From NCBI RefSeq assembly GCF_001895145.1, contig NZ_BDIR01000005.1, positions 186,001 to 250,000 on the forward strand: DNA of 64,000 nucleotides, written 5' to 3'. The notes under the pieces are model-generated. The model worked only from the letters and a program-made list of their open reading frames with translations. It was not told the origin of the DNA and searched no databases. Below, piece by piece: positions 58,546-64,000 of the stretch. Within the stretch, counting starts at the first letter, position 1; each line of letters begins with the position of its first letter. This DNA is from Arcobacter sp. LA11 (GTDB lineage: Bacteria; Campylobacterota; Campylobacteria; Campylobacterales; Arcobacteraceae). The translations under genes and the position numbers were made by a program.

Positions 58546-59610
58546 TTAGTTTTTTAATAAAGGCAATTTATTAAGTAACTTCTCACAATACTCCCACTGA
58601 TCAAGTGAATCCTTCCATTCAGTTGGAATTGCATTCACTCCAAAATAAGCACCTAAAACCATACCAATCATAATCCCCCTAGAAGCGTTATCACCACCAA
58701 CCATAGCATTAGCCTGTAAAGCTTTTTTTAGACCATCTTCTTTATCTGCATATTTCAAAATAAAATATACACTTCCTGGCAATGTACCTTCAGTTGGACT
58801 AGCCTTTCCTACTTTAATAGGTTCACTTCTTCCTACATCCCAAAGTCTTGCCATTGAAGTTAGTGATAAGTCATCACTAAACTGTTCTTTTGATAAATCA
58901 GATTCGGGATTTGATTCTTCTTCATATTTTGCAATTGCTTGTCTAACTTTATCTTCAAAAAAACCACCCATTAAAATTGCTACTTCTTCAATAGCTTCTC
59001 TTGGTTTAGTTCCATTTATAACTCTAGAAGTAACTCGTGCAAAAAATTCTGCTCCACCTAGAGCATGAGTCTCTCTATGTGTAAACATCACTTTTTTTGC
59101 AACGTCTACTAATTCTTCTTCATCTTCATAATATGCATGAGCTGCTACATGTCTTATTGCCGTTGCATTTGAATAACCACCAAGATTTTCAACAGGAACA
59201 CCTTTTTTTACTTGAGCATAAGTTTCTCTTGTCATTGTACATATCCAAGAGCCCCAAGAGTGTTCTAATCTATTCATCCAATGAGGAAGTATCCTTTTTA
59301 CATCAAAAGCTCTTGGAGGCTCTGAAATTGTCGCTAAATGCTCAAGAACTAATATATTATAATCTCCATAATCTGTAGTACCACCAGCTTTTTTCCCAGG
59401 ATGGTAGTTTTGCTCACCCCAACCTATTCCATGAGTCATGCCACCCATCATTTCCCCAGGGCTCATAAACTTTTCAATGGGCTTCTCTCCGTAAGCTTTA
59501 TAAATTTTTTTTGCATCATATTCATAATGACTTCCTAAACATAAAGCATCAGCAACTATTGCAGAGAAAAAAGAACCTTTTATAGAATTTTGTTTTGATA
59601 TATTATTCAT
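58546..59610 (-). CDS. ADP-ribosylglycohydrolase-family protein
   Basis: A 354-residue protein of the ADP-ribosylglycohydrolase (DraG-like) family, which removes ADP-ribose from proteins or small molecules. The N-terminus has SFFSAIVADALCLGSHYEYD and a degenerate first metal motif GGTTDYGDYN. The C-terminal NAMVGGDNASRGIMIGMVLGAYFGVNAIP is the expected second metal block. The usual Asp pattern is not complete at either end, so metal binding should be checked. It is convergent with an unknown membrane protein. Confidence 0.82.
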   Translation of the reverse strand: MNNISKQNSIKGSFFSAIVADALCLGSHYEYDAKKIYKAYGEKPIEKFMSPGEMMGGMTHGIGWGEQNYHPGKKAGGTTDYGDYNILVLEHLATISEPPRAFDVKRILPHWMNRLEHSWGSWICTMTRETYAQVKKGVPVENLGGYSNATAIRHVAAHAYYEDEEELVDVAKKVMFTHRETHALGGAEFFARVTSRVINGTKPREAIEEVAILMGGFFEDKVRQAIAKYEEESNPESDLSKEQFSDDLSLTSMARLWDVGRSEPIKVGKASPTEGTLPGSVYFILKYADKEDGLKKALQANAMVGGDNASRGIMIGMVLGAYFGVNAIPTEWKDSLDQWEYCEKLLNKLPLLKN

Positions 59611-59799
59611 AATTTATTACCTAATTTTTTAACCCCATTATAACTAGCTATTTTTCAGTTATCCTATTGATTTTAACTATGATAAATTATTTAGATTTTT
59701 TTAATTTTTATAAAGATTAATTATAAGAGTGACTTCTAAAGCTTTCAAGTTCAAAAACTATTAAAAAATTGGAAAAGAGAATAAAATAGTTTAGTATTA

Positions 59800-60078
59800 T
59801 TAAAACCTAAAAAGAACTTTATATAAAATTTCTTTTTTCTTTAGATAACCAAAAACTGAACTATCTATACTATAAGGAGTAGTGCCTTCAACATAGTAAC
59901 CTTTTTCATTGATTTTAGTTACTTGTTTAATCATCATTCCCTCTTTCTCATGATTAAAGATAATTGTATCATCAAGTTCTATTTTATTAAAGAAAAAAGG
60001 TTTTAAACAAAATATTCTTTCGCCATTTTTATAAAAGGGGTACATAGAGTCCCCTTTTATTTTTAAGAATTTAAACAT
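59800..60078 (-). CDS. sodX: Nickel-type SOD maturation protease (S26 family)
   Basis: A 92-residue member of the signal-peptidase-like S26 family, as expected for the protease that trims the NiSOD leader. The Ser is in KGDSMYPFYKNGER at residues 8-21 and the Lys in GMMIKQVTKIN near residue 51. There is no membrane helix, so it acts in the cytosol. The gene starts five bases after sodN and its ribosome binding site overlaps the sodN stop, so it is co-translated. The location beside sodN makes the assignment firm. Confidence 0.88.
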   Translation of the reverse strand: MFKFLKIKGDSMYPFYKNGERIFCLKPFFFNKIELDDTIIFNHEKEGMMIKQVTKINEKGYYVEGTTPYSIDSSVFGYLKKKEILYKVLFRF

Positions 60079-60083
60079 TACCT

Positions 60084-60548
60084 TTATGCAGGAACAACAA
60101 TCTCTTCACCTGGAAGATAATTTGCTTTTACTTTTTTTGTAGGAACTTCTTTAAGTGCCCAGAAAATTTCCGCAAATTCATTTACTGCATTAAGTAACGC
60201 TACTGCTTTATCTCTAGAAACATGTTGTCTATTTGCACTTCCTAAAGCCATTATATTATGAACTAAAGCATGTACATTTGGATATTTTTCAACCATAGGT
60301 GGTTTGATAAAATCTCCCCAAATAATTCTTACTTCATGTTTTACTTTTTCTGCTTCTTCTTCTTTAACTGCTACATGTCTAGAAATTGTATTAATATAAT
60401 CTAAACTATCACTTTTTTCTAAACCTTCCATTAAATCAACCATTCTAATAACACTTAACGCAGCAATTTGTGCAGCAATTGGATCATAAATTCCACAAGG
60501 TACATCACAATGAGCTTTCACTGTATCAATAGTAAATAAATTTTTCAT
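60084..60548 (-). CDS. sodN: Nickel superoxide dismutase
   Basis: A 154-residue NiSOD that turns superoxide into oxygen and peroxide. The first 12 residues (MKNLFTIDTVKA) are a leader. After cleavage the mature protein starts HCDVPCGIYDP, the nickel hook in which His1, Cys2 and Cys6 bind nickel. The C-terminal four-helix bundle (VKEEEAEKVKHEVRIIWGD, ALGSANRQHV) matches the family. A good AAAGGAAG site precedes the ATG. It lies between an ankyrin-repeat gene and the maturation protease sodX. Confidence 0.95.
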   Translation of the reverse strand: MKNLFTIDTVKAHCDVPCGIYDPIAAQIAALSVIRMVDLMEGLEKSDSLDYINTISRHVAVKEEEAEKVKHEVRIIWGDFIKPPMVEKYPNVHALVHNIMALGSANRQHVSRDKAVALLNAVNEFAEIFWALKEVPTKKVKANYLPGEEIVVPA

Positions 60549-60562
60549 TTTCTTCCTTTATG

Positions 60563-61144
60563 TTAATCTGTAATAACTTTTTTTATATCATACTCTTTTG
60601 CTAAAGAGTAAGCACTATTACCAAATACATCTATTTGATGTTTATTGGCACCTCTACTTAAAAGATAATCAACTAAATCTAAATGCTTATATAATATAGC
60701 ATAAAAAAGAGCATTTGCTTCCAGATGGTCGCATAAATTTATATCAATTCCTCTATTTAATAAAATCTCAATAAATTCAGTTTTACCTTTATACACACAA
60801 TAATGTAAAACATGTAACTTCTCTTTTAAATGAATATTTAAATCTATATTAGTAGAAAGTAAAAGTTTGAAAGCTTCCATATTTTCAGAATAAACTGCCC
60901 AAAAAAGTGCATTTCGTCCATCATTGTCTCTAACATTTATATTTACATTTAATTTAATTATCTCTTTTAGTCTTTTTGTATTTTTTGCAACTATTGTTTC
61001 AAATAAAACTGACCAGCCATAACTATTTTGATAATTTACATCTGCACCATTCAATATTAGTTGGTTAAATGTATCTTTGTCATTAATATTAGTTAATAGT
61101 AAATCTGATAATTCATTGGTATGAATTAAATGATTATTACTCAT
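60563..61144 (-). CDS. Ankyrin-repeat protein, first gene of the NiSOD operon
   Basis: A 193-residue soluble protein made of about four to five ankyrin repeats (NGADVNYQNSYGWSVLFETI, DNDGRNALFWAVYSENMEAF, LNRGIDINLCDHLEANALFYAI). Such repeats mediate protein binding. It ends 14 bases before sodN on the same strand, so the two are probably co-transcribed. In Campylobacter jejuni an ankyrin protein next to catalase helps its heme loading; a similar helper role toward NiSOD is an attractive inference. It has no signal peptide. A Fur-like palindrome lies 32 bases upstream. Confidence 0.85.
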   Translation of the reverse strand: MSNNHLIHTNELSDLLLTNINDKDTFNQLILNGADVNYQNSYGWSVLFETIVAKNTKRLKEIIKLNVNINVRDNDGRNALFWAVYSENMEAFKLLLSTNIDLNIHLKEKLHVLHYCVYKGKTEFIEILLNRGIDINLCDHLEANALFYAILYKHLDLVDYLLSRGANKHQIDVFGNSAYSLAKEYDIKKVITD

Positions 61145-61175
61145 ACGTAAATCCTTTTTTAACAGTATATCTTAT

Positions 61176-61190
61176 TGATAACTATTATCA
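61176..61190. promoter_or_regulatory. Fur-box-like palindrome upstream of the ankyrin-sodN-sodX operon
   Basis: TGATAACTATTATCA is a 7-1-7 inverted repeat with one mismatch to the Fur consensus TGATAAT-N-ATTATCA, and a further flanking T/A pair extends it to 17 bases. It sits 32 bases upstream of the ankyrin gene start, where it would cover the promoter. Binding by Fur or a related metal regulator is inference from the motif. Confidence 0.6.
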
Positions 61191-61268
61191 AGATTATTAT
61201 ATTGTTTTTACTTTAAATTAATTTGAATAATAATTGCTAAAAGAAGTTTTTTAAGTAAAGAAGATTCT

Positions 61269-61856
61269 TTACTTAAGAAGATTATATAAAGGCTCTAAAG
61301 CTGCTTTTTTTTCTGATTCATTCATTGAACCATCTAAAGCACCCTCTTTTACTTTTCCTTCATAAATTTTTGATATTGTTTCATCTTTATTTAAAAGATA
61401 CGCAAAAAATCTTATTTTTGAATTATCTAATACATTTAATGATTTTACCATTCCACCTTCAAAATCATAAATCATAGGAATATTACTTCCTTGATTCAAC
61501 TCTTCAAGCTTTCCAGGAATAAACATTTTTTTTACAAACCACGGTGCAGCTGATATATTTGCAACCATAATATATGGAATATCAAGTTTAAAAAGTTTTG
61601 GCAATTCTTTTACAACTGCAAGTGAGTCGTGATTTCCTACTATAATAAGAGCTTTTTGATTTTTCTTAAAAAGTTCTTCTCTTTTAATTTTCTCATCAAT
61701 ACCAACAAGTTCAAAATCTTTTGGTAAAGAATTATATTTTACTATATTTATTACATTTTCATTAGCAACTATTTGTTTAGGTTTTTCTGCAGTTAAAAAA
61801 ACTAAAAGTCCAAAACCAGCTAATCCTAAAAAAACTACTTTTAATAAATTTGCCAT
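61269..61856 (-). CDS. Membrane-anchored periplasmic protein, possibly thioredoxin-like
   Basis: A 195-residue protein with an N-terminal membrane helix or uncleaved signal (LLKVVFLGLAGFGLLVFLTA). The mature part alternates strands and helices (ALIIVGNHDSLAVVKELPKLF, IPYIMVANISAAPWFVKK, NSKIRFFAYLLNKDETI), a thioredoxin-like order, but no CxxC is present. It may therefore be a non-catalytic relative. AAGGATATC precedes the ATG. No operon partner is visible. Confidence 0.68.
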   Translation of the reverse strand: MANLLKVVFLGLAGFGLLVFLTAEKPKQIVANENVINIVKYNSLPKDFELVGIDEKIKREELFKKNQKALIIVGNHDSLAVVKELPKLFKLDIPYIMVANISAAPWFVKKMFIPGKLEELNQGSNIPMIYDFEGGMVKSLNVLDNSKIRFFAYLLNKDETISKIYEGKVKEGALDGSMNESEKKAALEPLYNLLK

Positions 61857-62171
61857 TGATATCCTTGTTTCAAATTTAGTACATAGATTGTATCTATAAA
61901 ATATTAATCGTCGTTTAACTAAAATATTTAAATTTTTCTTTTTTTTGCCTCAACAAAAGCCTAAATAAAGGCTTTTGTAAATTTTATAATCTTTTTATAA
62001 ATAAAATTAAACAATACCAAATGTACATTTTTAGTACAAAATGAACATACTTAGTACATACTTAAAATTACTAAAGTAGATAAATTTGTTTCAAATTTAA
62101 AAATATATTTATCTAATCATAAAATTTTTATAATATAAACCCTAAATATAAAATCACAGATATAAAACTTG
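61857..62171. other. Intergenic stretch with TTAGTACA repeats and a hairpin
   Basis: No gene was found in these 315 bases. The octamer TTAGTACA occurs at 61876, 62031 and 62051; the last two are 20 bases apart in tandem. A perfect ten-base stem ACAAAAGCCT/AGGCTTTTGT at 61953-61978 has a six-base loop but no T-run on the minus strand, where transcription from the upstream gene would arrive. The rest is very AT-rich and may hold the promoter of the minus-strand gene ending at 61269. Confidence 0.4.
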
Positions 62172-63353
62172 CTATTTTCTTTCAGATTTTTTATTCTTCT
62201 TCACCCATCTTTTAAACAATCTATGGGTTTTAATCTCTTCATCTAAAAAATTATTTTTGAAAATCTGATCAGTTAATTTTTTTGCTAAATAAGGAGACAA
62301 AACAAAACCTCTTCCCCCTACACCATTTATTAAATATAAATTATCAATAGTTTCTAACATATCATCTTTTACATGAGAGCCATTTACTAAATGTGGAAAT
62401 TTTTCTAAGGTTATTTTTGAGTCAATTAAATTACCAACCATAGGAAAATAATCTACACTAGAAGCCCGTGCTCCAATTTTTATATCACAAACTTCAACAT
62501 CATCAAGAGTTTTTATCTCATTTGCCAACTTTAAAAGTTTTTCTGTATCACTATTAACACTATTTTCACCATAACTATGAGAAAACATTTTATTTATATT
62601 TGCAGTTTTTATACAATGATTACATACATCTAAATCACATTCAAAGCGATGATGTGTTGCACCAATAGAAATTAAATTTTTCTTTTTATCTTTATTAAAC
62701 TTTGAAACTGATACAGAACACTCTTTATGGTAGTTTTTATTTATACAAGTTGTAGAATAAATATCTATTTTTTGTCCCCAAACTGCTCTAATATTAAAAT
62801 ATTTCTCTTCCACTAAAGATATATCTGCACCTGTAGTAAGTATTAGATTTTTAGCTTTTATTTCATCATTTATTAGCCAATAATTATCTAATTTTTTTAT
62901 ATCCCCTACTTCATAATTAAATCTTTTTTCTACATCCTTAGATAAATTTTTACATATTTCATAAGGATTTACTTGAGAACCTATTCCAAAGAAATATCCA
63001 TCTTCTTCCTCTTTAAAAGGAAAATCCATATATGGAATATAAGAGTTAAATTTTTCTCTATCTTTATTATTTTTTGGAATTCTAACAACTCCACAATTTA
63101 TAATATCTTCTGGCATATTCTTTAAATAAAACTCTGTAGAAAATTTTAAAGCTTCAGTTACTAAACTTTTAAACTTGTTTGCTTTTCCTAAAAGTGGAGA
63201 TAAAAATGCACCTGCTGCTCCACTTGCACCTTGTGCAATATCACAGTTTCTATCTACTAACAAAATAGATTTTGATTCTTTTGATAAGAAATAAGAAGTG
63301 CTACAGCCTGCAATTCCTGCTCCAATTATTACAAAGTCATACTCTTTAGACAT
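62172..63353 (-). CDS. FAD-dependent oxidoreductase, MnmC C-domain-like
   Basis: A 393-residue FAD oxidoreductase of the D-amino acid oxidase (DAO) fold. The FAD-binding motif is FVIIGAGIAGCSTSYFL at residues 7-23, and GASGAAGAFLSPLLGKANKF follows near 43. A C-terminal LINGVGGRGFVLSPYLAKKL closes the FAD domain. The IGAGIAG and GAAGAFLSP pieces resemble the C-terminal oxidase domain of MnmC, used for tRNA wobble-uridine modification. Since the methyltransferase half of MnmC is absent, substrate is uncertain. Its ATG overlaps the stop of the preceding gene. Confidence 0.78.
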   Translation of the reverse strand: MSKEYDFVIIGAGIAGCSTSYFLSKESKSILLVDRNCDIAQGASGAAGAFLSPLLGKANKFKSLVTEALKFSTEFYLKNMPEDIINCGVVRIPKNNKDREKFNSYIPYMDFPFKEEEDGYFFGIGSQVNPYEICKNLSKDVEKRFNYEVGDIKKLDNYWLINDEIKAKNLILTTGADISLVEEKYFNIRAVWGQKIDIYSTTCINKNYHKECSVSVSKFNKDKKKNLISIGATHHRFECDLDVCNHCIKTANINKMFSHSYGENSVNSDTEKLLKLANEIKTLDDVEVCDIKIGARASSVDYFPMVGNLIDSKITLEKFPHLVNGSHVKDDMLETIDNLYLINGVGGRGFVLSPYLAKKLTDQIFKNNFLDEEIKTHRLFKRWVKKNKKSERK

Positions 63354-63672
63354 TTTTATCAATCTCATCTAAAAGCTGATAGTTTGGTCTCCAATATCCT
63401 CTTCCACCTCTTAAACTTATGCATCTATAATTTGGAAACTTTTTTCTATAATAATTTAATCTCTCTTTTGTAACTTTTCCAGTATCACAATAAAAAACAA
63501 ATACCGTACTTTCTGGTAGTTCTAACATTTCGTAAGGATTGTATGTAATTGTTTCTATATTTTCAATTGGTTTTAAAATAGTATCTACTAATACTACTTT
63601 TACACCTTCTTTATCTAAAATCTTTGTATATTTATAAAGCTCTTGTTGTGTCCATTCATCTTTTTCAAACAT
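63346..63672 (-). CDS. Small protein with rhodanese-like pattern
   Basis: A 108-residue soluble protein. The segment FVFYCDTGKVTKERLNYYRKKFPNYRCISLRGGRGYW resembles a rhodanese active-site region, with the possible catalytic Cys in FYCDTGK and the late ISLRGG block. It is short and divergent, so sulfurtransferase activity is not certain. I use the ATG at 63672 rather than an upstream TTG. It overlaps the FAD oxidoreductase gene by eight bases, so the two are co-translated. Confidence 0.6.
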   Translation of the reverse strand: MFEKDEWTQQELYKYTKILDKEGVKVVLVDTILKPIENIETITYNPYEMLELPESTVFVFYCDTGKVTKERLNYYRKKFPNYRCISLRGGRGYWRPNYQLLDEIDKNV

Positions 63673-63799
63673 AATTGAAATTAGCAAAAAATTGATTAAA
63701 TATAGTTAAAGAGAACTTTAGTAATTTAGTTATAAAGACTCAACTATTAAATTCTTTTTTTTCAGATATTGATTCTAATTGCTAACATATCATTTTAAA

Positions 63800-63820
63800 C
63801 TTGATTGACATTGACTCAAG
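63800..63820. promoter_or_regulatory. HAIR-type operator for the HspR heat-shock repressor
   Basis: CTTGATT, seven spacer bases and ACTCAAG form the HspR inverted repeat (consensus CTTGAGT-N7-ACTCAAG) with one mismatch in the left arm. It lies 46 bases upstream of a DnaJ-family start. HspR control of the cbpA/dnaJ-hspR unit is known in Campylobacterota. An AT-rich TATA-like -10 follows. Confidence 0.75.
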
Positions 63821-63866
63821 TTTTTGATAAAATATATATAAATATAAGAAAATTTTAGGAAAATAA

Positions 63867-64000
63867 ATGGCAAAAAGTTTATATGAAACATTAGAAGTAA
63901 GTGAAAATGCATCAACAGATGAAATAAAAAAAGCATATAGAAAATTAGCAAGAAAATATCATCCTGATGTAAATAAAGAAAAAGATGCAGAAGAAAAATT
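63867..64000 (+). CDS. cbpA: DnaJ/CbpA-family co-chaperone (5' end only)
   Basis: The first 44 codons of a J-domain co-chaperone that stimulates DnaK. It starts [20 protein letters not shown], then [19 protein letters not shown] with the HPD triad near residues 32-34. The gene runs off the window, so I cannot see whether it has the zinc fingers of DnaJ or the shorter CbpA plan; the HAIR operator upstream favours CbpA with hspR behind it. A TTTTAGGA site precedes the ATG at 63867. Confidence 0.88.
   Translation, partial: MAKSLYETLEVSENASTDEIKKAYRKLARKYHPDVNKEKDAEEK

Overview
The window is AT-rich (roughly 30% G+C by eye) and gene-dense. It looks like chromosome from a Campylobacterota species, most probably the Arcobacter group. 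Pointers are a short ComEC, monomeric isocitrate dehydrogenase, a DUF1104 protein with a two-component system, many Cache-domain sensor proteins, small monoheme cytochromes, and a DnaJ-family gene behind an HspR-type (HAIR) operator. No phage, insertion sequence, CRISPR array or rRNA operon is visible. The taxonomic call is inference from gene content.

Layout. 1-7.4 kb: sbcC (cut by the window edge) and sbcD, a small unknown protein, a ComEC-like membrane protein, the ovothiol synthase ovoA and an RraA-like protein. 7.4-13.6 kb: a lipoprotein, a DUF302-like protein, then a tight operon with both glutamate mutase subunits, a GlmL-type partner and an AMP-forming ligase. 13.7-15.8 kb: three tandem cytochrome c genes (two almost identical) and a diguanylate cyclase. 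15.9-20.8 kb: a TDT/SLAC1-like membrane protein, an NlpC/P60 lipoprotein followed by a D-amino acid aminotransferase, and an SDR/DUF2867 protein. 20.8-25.8 kb (minus): rsmH, ftsL, an RND pump and an unknown protein, probably one operon. 25.9-27.2 kb: class II aldolase, HU, tRNA-Leu(CAA) and an unlisted 53-residue protein.

27.3-34.4 kb: an unknown exported protein, a divergent flagellin, a glycine-zipper protein, two more cytochromes, a two-component system with DUF1104, an HTH protein and a lipoprotein. 34.4-38.8 kb: PAS-PAS-GGDEF, an ABC exporter followed by an Aat-like aminoacyl transferase that probably begins at an ATT codon, and an orphan winged-helix regulator. 38.9-45.5 kb: a Cache-PAS histidine kinase, a YgaP-like protein, a Crp/Fnr regulator, RNase P RNA and a Cache-PAS-GGDEF-EAL protein. 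45.6-54 kb, cell envelope: lolA, secA, a LolC-like permease, a large AsmA-like protein and mltG. 54-57.5 kb: TCA-cycle genes icd and mdh.

57.5-64 kb: a metal-binding HMA protein, an ADP-ribosylglycohydrolase, an ankyrin protein-sodN-sodX operon for nickel superoxide dismutase behind a Fur-like palindrome, a FAD oxidoreductase with a rhodanese-like partner, and the start of a cbpA/dnaJ gene.

The most interesting units are the glutamate mutase plus ligase operon (a possible route to an activated 3-methylaspartate-type product), the ankyrin-NiSOD operon with its Fur-like site, the probable ATT-started Aat-like gene, and the near-identical cytochrome pair that suggests recent gene conversion.
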